Origin: JAVKSL01 sp039583695
GTDB taxonomy: Bacteria; Actinomycetota; Acidimicrobiia; Acidimicrobiales; JAJPHD01
Assembly: GCA_039583695.1 (NCBI GenBank)
Contig: JAVKSL010000027.1
Coordinates: 1 to 32,074, forward strand
Reading direction: 5' to 3'
Length of the DNA: 32,074 nucleotides
The position numbers were made by a program, and so were the translations under genes. Positions 7,742 to 15,104 of the stretch are shown here, in pieces. The notes under the pieces are model-generated. The model did no database searches and was not told the origin of the DNA. It worked only from the letters and a program-made list of their open reading frames with translations. Every line of letters begins with the position of its first letter. Within the stretch, counting starts at the first letter, position 1.

Positions 7742-8113
7742 ATGGCAGAGCTCATCGCCGAACCGACGGTTATCCGTGCCGCTGGCACGCCCACCAAGGT
7801 GATCTCCGAGTTTGTTGGAAGGCTTGCGACCGGCACGGCCGGGTTGTCGCTGGCGGTTATGCGCAGCCCGTCGGGTTGGTCGGAGCCGGGCCAGCGTCCG
7901 GATTTCGACGAGTACAGCGTGGTCATCGACGGGGAGTTGCTGGTGGAGACCGAGCAAGGAGCGGTGGCGGTCTTGGCCGGTCAGGCGATCCACACATGTG
8001 CCGGGGAGTGGGTGAGGTACTCGACGCCTGCAGATGGAGGGGCCGTCTACGTGTCGGTGTGCGTTCCTGCGTTCTCTGCCGAGACGGTCAAGCGCGACGG
8101 CTCACAGACTTGA
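7742..8113 (+). CDS. Cupin-domain protein
   Basis: A 123-residue single-domain protein. The central part looks like a conserved beta-barrel cupin: PDFDEYSVVIDGELLVETEQGAVAVLAGQAIH, with the usual G(x)5-7 strand pattern, then GEWVRYSTPADGGAVYVSVCVPAFS. Classical cupin motif 1 (HxHx3-4E) is not intact: the conserved His positions appear as Asp/Glu (DFDEYSVV). Metal binding may therefore be altered or absent. It sits 52 bases after the threonylcarbamoyl-AMP synthase gene and just before a sigma-factor gene; no functional link is evident. A sugar-nucleotide, EutQ-like or sensor role cannot be distinguished. Confidence 0.7.
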   Translation: MAELIAEPTVIRAAGTPTKVISEFVGRLATGTAGLSLAVMRSPSGWSEPGQRPDFDEYSVVIDGELLVETEQGAVAVLAGQAIHTCAGEWVRYSTPADGGAVYVSVCVPAFSAETVKRDGSQT

Positions 8114-8135
8114 GGGCTGCGGCGTTTACCCGGTG

Positions 8136-8615
8136 ATGGCCGCGCCCTTCGAGTCCGTGATCCGCGAGCACGGTGCGGCCGTGTATCGGGTCTGCGCTGC
8201 GGTGGTGGGCCCTCACGACGCGGAGGACGCCTGGGTGGAGACCTATCTGGCGGCCCTCGTGGCCTACCCTCGCCTGCGGGAGGACAGCGATGTGCGAGCC
8301 TGGCTGGTCACCATCGCCCATCGCAAGGCCATCGACATGCACCGGGCGCGGAGCAGGCGGGCGCTACCGGTAGGGGACCTACCCGAGCTGCGAGGGCCCG
8401 AGGAGCAATACAGCGAGACAGATCCGGCCCTGTACGAGTTGGTCCGTGCGCTGCCCGACAAGCAGCGCATGGCTGTCTTCTATCGCTACCTGGGGGACCT
8501 TTCTTACGCTGACGTCGCCCGTCTGTTGGGCAGCAGCGAGCCTGCCGCCCGGCGGGCGACAGCCGACGGCATCGCCGCGCTGCGTCGTCGGTACCACCAT
8601 GTCAAGGAGGTGTGA
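8136..8615 (+). CDS. Sigma-70 family (ECF-like) RNA polymerase sigma factor
   Basis: A 159-residue protein with two sigma domains. Region 2 spans about residues 5-70 (FESVIREHGAAVYRVCAAVVG, then DAEDAWVETYLAALVAYPR and WLVTIAHRKAIDMHRARSRR). Region 4 spans about 105-155 (ALPDKQRMAVFYRYLGDLSYADVARLLGSSEPAARR). There is no region 1 or 3, as in ECF sigmas. ATG 8136 (or GTG 8133) starts just before the conserved core. The stop TGA shares a base with the ATG of the following ogt gene (TGATG), so the two are translationally coupled. No anti-sigma gene is adjacent, which makes the methyltransferase partner notable. It is inferred to control its own operon or an alkylation response. Confidence 0.86.
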   Translation: MAAPFESVIREHGAAVYRVCAAVVGPHDAEDAWVETYLAALVAYPRLREDSDVRAWLVTIAHRKAIDMHRARSRRALPVGDLPELRGPEEQYSETDPALYELVRALPDKQRMAVFYRYLGDLSYADVARLLGSSEPAARRATADGIAALRRRYHHVKEV

Positions 8616-9343
8616 TGGATATTGAGAGGGAGCTGATCGGGTTGGTTCCGGTGGACGAAGGCCACATGGCTCGGCTGCATGTCGAGCTAGTTCGCCGGGC
8701 CACTGCCGCCGGTCTGGTCGACGTCTCCTACCGGGTGCTGGATAGTCCGGTGGGTCGCCTGCTCCTGGCAGCCACGCCAGTCGGCCTGGTGCGGGTCGCC
8801 TTCGAGGTCGAGGGCCACGACGCAGTGATCGACCGCTTGGCAGGTCTGCTCGGCCCCCGAGTCCTCCATAACCCCCTTTACCTGGATGGCGTCGCCCGCC
8901 AGCTCGATGAGTACTTCGGGGGGCACCGCCGGAGCTTCGACCTGGCCCTGGACATGCGACTGTCTCGTGGGTTCCGGGCGGAGGTGCTCGCTCACCTGCG
9001 CCAGATCCCCTACGGGGTAGTGGAAAGCTACTCAGCCGTGGCCGCCGCGGTGGGCAATCCCAGGGCGGTCAGGGCGGTGGGCACGGCGTGCGCGACCAAC
9101 CCCATCCCGTTGGTCGTGCCGTGTCACCGGGTGGTGCGGAGCGACGGAACGATCGGTCGCTACGGATGCGGGTCGGAGGCCAAGCGACTGCTGCTAGCCC
9201 TGGAAGCGGACGGTCTAGGGGCTACTCCGCCACCAGCGGCCGGGACTACGCCGCCTTTCCCCTCCGGCTCCACGAGTGACATGGCAAGTGGAACTACGAC
9301 ATCGCCGCCGCGTAGCACTCGATCAATCCCCGGCGGACCCTGA
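8615..9343 (+). CDS. ogt: Methylated-DNA-[protein]-cysteine S-methyltransferase with N-terminal extension
   Basis: Repairs O6-alkylguanine by irreversible transfer of the alkyl group to its own cysteine. The C-terminal half has IPYGVVESYSAVAAAVGNPRAV and VGTACATNPIPLVVPCHRVV, with acceptor Cys170 in the PCHRV motif. Residues 1-36 (MDIERELIGLVPVDEGHMARLHVELVRRAT...) are an added helical segment before the usual VSYRVLDSPVG start. A Pro/Ser/Thr-rich tail of about 40 residues follows the catalytic domain and may be disordered. ATG 8615 is chosen over GTG 8612 because AAGGAGG (8604-8610) is better spaced from it. It is co-translated with the sigma factor. An Ada-like link between alkylation damage and transcription is inference. 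Confidence 0.92.
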   Translation: MDIERELIGLVPVDEGHMARLHVELVRRATAAGLVDVSYRVLDSPVGRLLLAATPVGLVRVAFEVEGHDAVIDRLAGLLGPRVLHNPLYLDGVARQLDEYFGGHRRSFDLALDMRLSRGFRAEVLAHLRQIPYGVVESYSAVAAAVGNPRAVRAVGTACATNPIPLVVPCHRVVRSDGTIGRYGCGSEAKRLLLALEADGLGATPPPAAGTTPPFPSGSTSDMASGTTTSPPRSTRSIPGGP

Positions 9344-9387
9344 CTCGGCGATTCCACCTTTCTCGACATGGGCGCCCCCTCAGCGCG

Positions 9388-9597
9388 TCAGGCGCCCTTC
9401 CTCTGCTCACGTGGTGGGCGGCCCCGACGGGGCATCTCGCCTACGTTGGATGGCAGCCGCCCGGCATTGCGCAGCGACTCGCGCAGTAGGAGCTCGATCT
9501 GCGCGGTGGTGCTGCGCACCTCGTCGCGGGCCCAACGAGCCAGAGCGTCGTAGACCTTGGGGTCCAAGCGGATGAGGAAGTTCTTGCGCTCTGCCAC
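9388..9597 (-). CDS. Ribbon-helix-helix (Arc-like) DNA-binding protein
   Basis: A 69-residue protein starting with GTG 9597. Residues 4-45 (KNFLIRLDPKVYDALARWARDEVRSTTAQIELLLRESL) form a beta-strand and two helices in the Arc/MetJ pattern, with FLIRLDP as the DNA-reading strand. A basic, Pro/Arg-rich tail (PRRGRPPREQRKG) follows. It lies 22 bases after the SPFH gene on the same strand, so the two should be co-transcribed. In toxin-antitoxin loci such proteins are antitoxins, but there is no toxin-like gene beside it. It may instead regulate the divergent promoters at 10562-10590. Confidence 0.8.
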   Translation of the reverse strand: MAERKNFLIRLDPKVYDALARWARDEVRSTTAQIELLLRESLRNAGRLPSNVGEMPRRGRPPREQRKGA

Positions 9598-9619
9598 GGG
9601 GATATCGGCCTTCCGCCCT

Positions 9620-10546
9620 TCAGAGGTAGAGCGATCCGGCGTTGACCATCGGTTGGGTGGGGTGGTCGCTGCAGAGCACGACCATCAGGTTGCTCACCAT
9701 CGTCGCCTTGCGCTCCTCGTCGAGATCGACCACGTGACGTTCCCCGAGACGCTGGAGGGCGAGCTCAACCATGCCCACTGCCCCTTCGACGATGTGTTGG
9801 CGCGCCGCGACGACCGCCGCGGCCTGTTGGCGGCGCAGCATGGCTTGTGCGATCTCTGGCGCGTAGGCGATCCGCACGATCTGGCATTCCACGACAGCGA
9901 TCCCGGCAGGCTCGACCCGGCCTGCGACATCGGTCAGGAGCTCGTCACTGATCGTCGCTGCGCTGGTGCTGAGCGATCTGCCACCTTCGCCCACCGGTTC
10001 GTAGGGATGATCTGCTGCGACCTGGCGAAGCGCTCGCTCACACTGGCTCGTCATGTAGCGCTTGTAGTCCTCGACCGCGAAGAGCGCCTTGGCGGTGTCG
10101 CTCACCTGCCAGGTCACGGCCATGGCGATCTCGATCGGGACTCCCTCGGTGTCGTTCACCTTCAACACGGCCGTCTCATGCGTGCGTACCCTGGTCGACA
10201 CCTTGAGCCGTTTGGCCCCCGGATAGACCCACCACTGTCCCGACTCTCGAAGCGTGCCAATGTAACGCCCGAAGAGCTGCACGACGACCGCCTCACCGGG
10301 CGCCAGCCTGGTGAGGCCGCGAAGCCCGCCCCCGGCCGCGGCGGCCAAGACGACCGCTCCGATCCACAACCCGAAGCGGCCCCCACCGCCGCCGTGGACC
10401 TCGGTCCGTATGGCCAACCCGAGCAGGATTGCAGCTCCGATCGCCGCGACCAGACCGACGGGCAACACCAACCCGCCCCCGACGGCGTAGAGCGGCGTCT
10501 CGCGTATCTCTTCCTGCCTCGACGGTTGGGCGTCTCCTGGTGTCAC
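9620..10546 (-). CDS. SPFH/Band 7 domain membrane protein
   Basis: A 308-residue protein of the stomatin/flotillin-like SPFH family, which scaffolds membrane microdomains. Two hydrophobic segments (about residues 21-46 and 58-76, joined by a Gly-rich HGGGGGRFG loop) precede the SPFH domain, which starts at RLAPGEAVVVQLFGRYIGTLRESGQWWV. A helical segment EIAQAMLRRQQAAAVVAARQHIVEGAVGMVELAL follows, as in SPFH oligomers. GTG 10546 is chosen because AGGAGGAGG (10560-10552) is a very strong ribosome site ahead of it; a longer reading from 10702 would run through the promoter. It is cotranscribed with the ribbon-helix-helix gene and divergent from the ABC exporter. Confidence 0.88.
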   Translation of the reverse strand: MTPGDAQPSRQEEIRETPLYAVGGGLVLPVGLVAAIGAAILLGLAIRTEVHGGGGGRFGLWIGAVVLAAAAGGGLRGLTRLAPGEAVVVQLFGRYIGTLRESGQWWVYPGAKRLKVSTRVRTHETAVLKVNDTEGVPIEIAMAVTWQVSDTAKALFAVEDYKRYMTSQCERALRQVAADHPYEPVGEGGRSLSTSAATISDELLTDVAGRVEPAGIAVVECQIVRIAYAPEIAQAMLRRQQAAAVVAARQHIVEGAVGMVELALQRLGERHVVDLDEERKATMVSNLMVVLCSDHPTQPMVNAGSLYL

Positions 10547-10561
10547 ATGCGCCTCCTCCTG

Positions 10562-10590
10562 TTGACTGGGACAGAGTATAGTGATATCAT
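10562..10590. promoter_or_regulatory. Overlapping divergent promoters of the SPFH and ABC-exporter operons
   Basis: On the plus strand TTGACT (10562-10567), a 17-bp spacer and TATCAT (10585-10590) form a near-consensus sigma-70-type promoter for the ABC genes. On the minus strand TATACT (10580-10575) is a -10 box for the SPFH gene. The palindrome TGATATCA (10582-10589) overlaps the plus -10. Occupation by one polymerase or regulator would affect both directions. The AT-rich patch stands out in the GC-rich window. Confidence 0.72.
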
Positions 10591-10626
10591 TTTCTACTCG
10601 ATGATGATGCATCCGCGGTATGGGGG

Positions 10627-11631
10627 ATGAGCCGTGAGGGCTCAGTGACCAAGACCTATGAGGCAGGGCTCGGGCGACCGTCGTCGGCTGGCACCTCGGC
10701 ACTGGTCGTCGACCATCTGACCAAGCGCTTCGGCGAGCGTATCGCCTTCGAAGACGTGTCGTTCGAGGTTGGCTACGGCGAGGTGTTCGGCTTTCTCGGC
10801 CCGAACGGGGCCGGCAAGACCACGACGGTTCGGACGCTCGGCACGCTGCTCGCGCCGACCTCGGGGTCGGCGACGGTGGCCGGCATCGAGTTGCGCCCCG
10901 GCAACGGGCCGGACATCCGGTCCCGGATCTCGGTCATGCCTGAGTCCCCGGGTCTCTACCTGCGCCTCACCGTGGCCGAGAACCTCGAATGCTTCGCGCG
11001 TCTCTACCGGCTGGCCGATGGACACGAGCGCATCGATCGGGCGCTCCAGGCGGTCAGCCTGACCGAGAGGGCCAACGATTTGTGTCGCTCGCTCTCCAAG
11101 GGTCTCCGACAGCGGGTGGCGCTGGCCAGGGCGCTCCTCAGCGATCCAGCGGTGCTGTTCTTAGACGAGCCCACCTCCGGGCTCGACCCAGTCGCCAGCC
11201 GAGAGGTCCACGAGCTCATCGCATCACTCGAGGACCGGGGCGTGACCATCTTCTTGACCACGCACCGCCTCGAGGAGGCCGAGCGGCTCTGCCACCGCGT
11301 CGCCATCCTCAACACCACGATGCGCCTGGTTGGCCGCCCCGACGAGCTGCGCGCCCAGCTGTTCAAGAGAAGCCTCGAGGTCCAGCTCCGCGCCGTCCTC
11401 GCCGATCCCGCTTCTCTATTCTCAGAAGTTTCCGCCGTGGAGGGCTGGGAGGCCCGGGCGTCCAGTTCCTACCTGTTGAGCGTGTCGGATCCCGACGCTG
11501 CCGCGCCCGAGGTCGCCCGAGCCCTCGTGCATGCCGGCGCGGACATCCTCTCGATCACCGAGTCCCGCCACTCCCTCGAAGACGTCTACCTAGAGCTCGT
11601 GGACGAAGACGTGGAGGCGAAGCGCCGATGA
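10627..11631 (+). CDS. ABC transporter ATP-binding protein
   Basis: A 334-residue nucleotide-binding subunit of an ABC-2 exporter. Walker A GPNGAGKTT (58-66), signature LSKGLRQR (156-163), Walker B AVLFLDEP (175-182), D-loop SGLDP and switch His in LTTHRLEEAE are all intact. The C-terminal domain (about 240-334) ends in the HSLEDVYLELV segment common in DrrA/NatA-type ATPases. The first 22 residues before the conserved fold are variable. It overlaps the permease gene by four bases (ATGA at 11628). The promoter at 10562-10590 leaves a 5' UTR of about 30 bases. Substrate unknown; drug, lipid or sodium export are all known for this subtype. Confidence 0.93.
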   Translation: MSREGSVTKTYEAGLGRPSSAGTSALVVDHLTKRFGERIAFEDVSFEVGYGEVFGFLGPNGAGKTTTVRTLGTLLAPTSGSATVAGIELRPGNGPDIRSRISVMPESPGLYLRLTVAENLECFARLYRLADGHERIDRALQAVSLTERANDLCRSLSKGLRQRVALARALLSDPAVLFLDEPTSGLDPVASREVHELIASLEDRGVTIFLTTHRLEEAERLCHRVAILNTTMRLVGRPDELRAQLFKRSLEVQLRAVLADPASLFSEVSAVEGWEARASSSYLLSVSDPDAAAPEVARALVHAGADILSITESRHSLEDVYLELVDEDVEAKRR

Positions 11632-12362
11632 GCTTCAGCTGGGCCCGGGTCGGGGCGATCCTGCAGAAAGAGCTACGCGACTACCGCCGCAACCGCTTCG
11701 TCGTCTTCACCATGTCGCTGTTGCCCCTCGTCTTCCTCGTGGTGCCCATGATCCAGCTCTTCGCGGCCAAGGTGTCGACCACGAACGCCAAGGTCGATAC
11801 CCGCATCGGGATCTCCCTGCTCTACATGTTGATCATCCCGGCCATCATCCCCTCCGTCCTGTCCGCCTACGCCGTGGTCGGAGAGCGCGAGCAGGGCACG
11901 CTTGAACCCGTCCTCACCACTCCCGTCCGCCCTGAGGAGTTCCTCGTCGGCAAGGCCTTGGCGGCGCTCCTCCCCACCCTTGCCGTCGCCTATATGATCT
12001 TCGGGATCTTCCTCGGCGCCACCGCAGCCTTTGTCCATCCCGCTATCGCCTCAGCGGTTTTCGAACGCAACCACGTCCTCGTCCAGCTGCTCTTCACCCC
12101 GCTCATCGCCGGCTGGGCGATCTGGGCCGGCATCGCAGTTTCCACCCGCGTGAGCGACGTCCGTGCCGCCGGCCAGCTTGGGATGTTCGCCAGCCTTCCC
12201 CCGCTCGGGATCGTCGCGTTGATGTCGTTCAACGTGATCACCCCGACTCTCGCATTGGCGCTCGGACTCGCCGCAGTCTTGCTTCTCGTCGATGTTCTCG
12301 GATGGCGGGCGGTGGCGGCGATGTTCGACCGGGAGCGGCTCGTCACCGGTGGGAGGCAGTGA
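11628..12362 (+). CDS. ABC-2 type transporter permease
   Basis: A 244-residue membrane subunit. It opens with a cytoplasmic amphipathic start (MSFSWARVGAILQKELRDYRRNR), then about six hydrophobic segments. The YAVVGEREQGTLEPVLTTPVRPEEFLVGKALAALLPTLAVAY stretch after segment 2 is the family hallmark: the E-REQGTLE coupling helix and elbow. This places it with NatB/ABC-2 permeases that pair with the preceding ATPase. ATG 11628 overlaps the ATPase stop. The length is typical. Two such permeases would be needed to form the transmembrane path, so a homodimer is expected. Confidence 0.9.
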   Translation: MSFSWARVGAILQKELRDYRRNRFVVFTMSLLPLVFLVVPMIQLFAAKVSTTNAKVDTRIGISLLYMLIIPAIIPSVLSAYAVVGEREQGTLEPVLTTPVRPEEFLVGKALAALLPTLAVAYMIFGIFLGATAAFVHPAIASAVFERNHVLVQLLFTPLIAGWAIWAGIAVSTRVSDVRAAGQLGMFASLPPLGIVALMSFNVITPTLALALGLAAVLLLVDVLGWRAVAAMFDRERLVTGGRQ

Positions 12363-12428
12363 CCGTTCGATCTTTCGCCACTCGCACACAACTACACAAC
12401 TGAGGACAACTCGGGAGAAGGGACTTCA

Positions 12429-12740
12429 ATGCCGGCAACCCTCAAGGTGACACGCCAAGCAGCAGCACCCATCATGGAGATCCATCCAGGCAGGTTCGAC
12501 GTCGTGGTCGACGGTGGTCGGGTCGGGTCGATCGAAAACCATAAGACGTTAGAGGCGCCAGTCGAACCCGGACGTCACACCCTTCAGGTCCGCAAGGGCC
12601 GATACTCGAGCCGAACTGCGGCCTTCTACGCGGCCGAGGGTGAAATGATCGTCTTCCGATGCCACGGACGCAGGATTTGGCCGATCGTGCTCGCGTCACT
12701 CGTCGTACCGAGCCTGGCGCTCAAGGTCGTTCGCGAGTGA
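12429..12740 (+). CDS. Small PEGA-like beta-sandwich protein with C-terminal membrane segment
   Basis: A 103-residue hypothetical protein. Residues about 14-75 show the alternating pattern FDVVVDGGRVGSIENHKTLEAPVEPGRHTLQVRKGRYSSRT, resembling PEGA-type surface domains (VDG...VG...V.PG.H.L.V). Then comes GEMIVFRCHG and a hydrophobic end (IWPIVLASLVVPSLAL) that may insert in the membrane. GGGAGAAGGG lies six bases before ATG 12429, a good ribosome site. It follows the permease by 66 bases and may belong to its operon. I recognise the pattern from other actinobacterial hypotheticals but cannot assign a function. Confidence 0.65.
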   Translation: MPATLKVTRQAAAPIMEIHPGRFDVVVDGGRVGSIENHKTLEAPVEPGRHTLQVRKGRYSSRTAAFYAAEGEMIVFRCHGRRIWPIVLASLVVPSLALKVVRE

Positions 12741-13001
12741 GCCGATGACGTCGACAGCGCCGCCCGGTTCCAGGCGTGGCTCCGGGCCGCGGACCGCGCC
12801 GTGTCCACGGTGCGCAGCTATGGAACGATGTCGGAAGCGGCGTTCAGGATGGTTCGTAAAACTATCACCGCGGGCGTCGGCCCAGGCGAACCTCCGGCCA
12901 GCTCCCCAAGGTCCACGCTCGGAACCGAACTTGTCGCGATGGCGCGCGTATTTTGTCGGTCATCGCCACAAGTTCGCAATCCGCGGCTCAAACAAGCGCT
13001 C
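12741..13001. other. Intergenic stretch between convergent genes
   Basis: About 260 bases without a supported gene, between the end of the small PEGA-like gene and the end of the minus-strand polymerase gene. A plus-strand frame right after the stop (12741-12870) reads FQAWLRAADRAVSTVRSYGT, faintly like the core-binding helices of a tyrosine recombinase, but it is too short to call. No terminator with a T-run was seen. Confidence 0.4.
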
Positions 13002-14006
13002 TCAGGCGCCTTCGGTGCGCGCGCCCGGCGGCGTGCGGCGCCCCTCGCCGGGGGCCTTGGGAAAGTGGGGGGGCCAGGGTGCGTCGCCCAGGCCCCCAGC
13101 CTCGTCTCTGGCCGCCAGCTCCAACAGCCCATCCAACGAGCCAACCTCTTCGTCCATGCCGGCGGCCGGGTCTCCGACCTGGGCCAGCCGAGCTGGGACT
13201 GTGGCGATGGTGAGGTCCTCCGGCTCCACGTCGGCCACCTCGGCCCAGGTAAGCGGGCAGGACACCCGGGCCTGCGGGTTGGCCCTCACCGAGTACGCGG
13301 AGGCGACAGTGCGGTCGCGGGCGTTCTGGTTGTAGTCGATCAGGACCCGCTGGCCCCGGTTCTGCTTCCACCACTGGGTGGTGGCTTCGTTGGGCATGCG
13401 CCGCTCCACCTCCCTCGCCAGCGCCAGGGATGCCCGGCGGACCTCGGTAAAGTCCCATCGCGGCGAGATGCGGACGTTGATGTGGATGCCCCGGGACCCG
13501 GAAGTCTTGGGGAATCCGACCAGAGCGTGCTCGGCGAGCACGATGCCGGCGCACAGCGCAACCCGACGAACTACGTCGAAGCCAACTCCCGGTTGGGGAT
13601 CCAGGTCCACGCGCAGCTCGTCGGGGTGGTCGGTGTCGTCCCGGCGCACCGGCCAGGGGTTGAGGTCCAGGCAACCCAGGTTCGCCGCCCAGACCAGGTG
13701 CGCCACGTCAGTTGGGCACAGCTCCTCGGCCACCCGGCCGCTCGGGAAGGTCACCGTGACCGTCTCGATCCAAGCGGGTCGGGGCGTTGGGACCCGCTTT
13801 TGGTAGAAGAACTTGCCCTCGGCCCCGTCGGGGTAGCGCTTGAGGACGGTGGGACGACGGGCCACCCCCCGCAACGCTGCCTCACCAACCGCCAGGTAGT
13901 AGCGTGCCAGATCGGCCTTGGTCTCGCCCCGCGCCGAGAAGAAGATCTTGTCCGGGTTGGTGACGGTGACCCGCCGACCTGCCACCTCGATCTCGATGGG
14001 CTTCAC
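13002..14006 (-). CDS. Stand-alone LigD-type primase/polymerase domain (NHEJ PolDom)
   Basis: A 334-residue archaeo-eukaryotic-primase-family polymerase, matching the polymerase domain of LigD used in bacterial non-homologous end joining and usually preferring ribonucleotides. Catalytic aspartates lie in RVDLDP (Asp134, Asp136) and LIDY (Asp224); SGSRGIHINV (169-178) forms the nucleotide site; LCPTDVAHLVWAANLGCLDLNPWP and SVRANPQARVSCPLTWAEV are typical. Spacing of the three Asp matches the mycobacterial enzyme closely. No ligase or nuclease domain is fused, and no ku gene is in the window. ATG 14006 is 12 bases after the nrdB stop, so it is probably the third gene of the nrdAB operon. The C-terminal tail is Gly/Pro-rich. 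Confidence 0.92.
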   Translation of the reverse strand: MKPIEIEVAGRRVTVTNPDKIFFSARGETKADLARYYLAVGEAALRGVARRPTVLKRYPDGAEGKFFYQKRVPTPRPAWIETVTVTFPSGRVAEELCPTDVAHLVWAANLGCLDLNPWPVRRDDTDHPDELRVDLDPQPGVGFDVVRRVALCAGIVLAEHALVGFPKTSGSRGIHINVRISPRWDFTEVRRASLALAREVERRMPNEATTQWWKQNRGQRVLIDYNQNARDRTVASAYSVRANPQARVSCPLTWAEVADVEPEDLTIATVPARLAQVGDPAAGMDEEVGSLDGLLELAARDEAGGLGDAPWPPHFPKAPGEGRRTPPGARTEGA

Positions 14007-14018
14007 GGAGCGTCCTGG

Positions 14019-15104
14019 TCAGAACTCCTCATCGAAAGAGACCGTACCCTCGACTCCCATCTGGTACGCCGATACCGTGCGCTCGAAGAAGTTTGCCAGC
14101 TCCGACACGTCCTGCAGCTCCATGAAGCCGAAGGGGTTGGCTGAGCCAAAGCGCTTGGGGAGGCCTAGGCGCACCAGCCGCTGGTCGGCCACGAACTCCA
14201 GGTATCGTCGGGTGTCGGCGACCGAGAGGCCCGGGACACCCTCTGACAGCATGTCCTCGGCAAAGGCAGTCTCGGCGTCGACTGCCTCCTCCAGCATGGT
14301 CGTGACCTGCTCGCCGAAGGCTGTGTCGAACAACGAAGGCTCCTCCGAGCGAACTGTGTCGATGACGTCGAAGGCGAAGCTCATGTGCGCGCTCTCGTCT
14401 CGGAACACCCAGTTGGTCCCGGCCGCCAGCCCGTTCAGCAGTCCCTTTGAGCGCAGGAAGTAGACATAGGCGAACGCCGCGAAGAAGAACAGCCCCTCGA
14501 TGCAGGCCGCGAAGCACACCAGGTTGAGCAGGAACGCACGCCGGTTGGCCCGGGTCTCGAGTCGGTCCAGCTCGCTGATCGAGTCGATCCAGCGAAAGCA
14601 GAACTCCGCCTTGGCCCGTATCGATGGCACATTCTCCACCGCGGCGAAGGCCTCGACCCGCTCGTCGTCGTTGTCCAGGTAGGTGTCCAGGAGGGTCAGG
14701 TAGAACTGCACGTGTAGGGCTTCCTCGGCCAGCTGGCGGGACAGGTACATCCGGGCCTCGGGCGAGTTGATATGGCGGTACAGGTTGAGGACCAGGTTGT
14801 TGGACACGATCGAGTCTCCGGTGGCAAAGAAGGCGACCAGCCGCTTGACCAGGTGCCGCTCGGACGGGAGCAGCCGCCGGGCGATGTCGACCAGGTCGTC
14901 GGAGAGGTCCACCTCCTCGACAGTCCAGGTGTTGCGGATGGCGTTGCGGTAGCGCTCGTAGAACCCCGGGTAGCGCATCGGACGCAGCGTGAGGTCCAGG
15001 CCTGGATCAAGCAGGGCCCGCTGCTCGGCCCCAGGAGCGGTGGCGGCCCCAGGAGCGGTGGCGGCCCCAGGAGCGGTGGCGGCCCCAGGAGCGGTGGCGG
15101 GCAT
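14019..15104 (-). CDS. nrdB: Ribonucleoside-diphosphate reductase beta subunit, class Ia
   Basis: Carries the di-metal centre and tyrosyl radical used by NrdA to reduce ribonucleotides. Ligands by E. coli spacing, numbered from an upstream in-frame GTG at 15113, are Asp100, Glu131, His134, Glu206, Glu240 and His243. Tyr138 is four residues after His134, as the radical Tyr122 of E. coli, so this is a Tyr-radical enzyme and not the Phe form. ATG 15104 is preferred (361 residues) because it overlaps the nrdA stop as TGATG. The N-terminus carries four TAPGAA repeats not found in the family core. The C-terminal tail VSFDEEF is the expected acidic NrdA-docking peptide. Confidence 0.95.
   Translation of the reverse strand: MPATAPGAATAPGAATAPGAATAPGAEQRALLDPGLDLTLRPMRYPGFYERYRNAIRNTWTVEEVDLSDDLVDIARRLLPSERHLVKRLVAFFATGDSIVSNNLVLNLYRHINSPEARMYLSRQLAEEALHVQFYLTLLDTYLDNDDERVEAFAAVENVPSIRAKAEFCFRWIDSISELDRLETRANRRAFLLNLVCFAACIEGLFFFAAFAYVYFLRSKGLLNGLAAGTNWVFRDESAHMSFAFDVIDTVRSEEPSLFDTAFGEQVTTMLEEAVDAETAFAEDMLSEGVPGLSVADTRRYLEFVADQRLVRLGLPKRFGSANPFGFMELQDVSELANFFERTVSAYQMGVEGTVSFDEEF
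15027..15098 (-). repeat. 18-bp tandem repeat x4 at the nrdB N-terminus
   Basis: Four identical 18-bp units (plus-strand ggccccaggagcggtggc) at 15027-15044, 15045-15062, 15063-15080 and 15081-15098 encode TAPGAA repeats. They begin just after the start codon and end before the conserved ALLDPGLDLTLRPMRYP. The unit keeps the reading frame. Confidence 0.95.

Noticed and set aside
9557..10630. 357-residue plus-strand frame over the SPFH gene
   Set aside because: Antisense of a well-conserved SPFH protein with its own strong ribosome site.
12741..12870. Tyrosine-recombinase N-terminal remnant
   Set aside because: A single short stretch with a faint pattern and no catalytic domain nearby.
12801..14144. 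447-residue plus-strand frame opposite the polymerase gene
   Set aside because: The minus strand has all catalytic motifs of the LigD polymerase domain; the plus frame has none.
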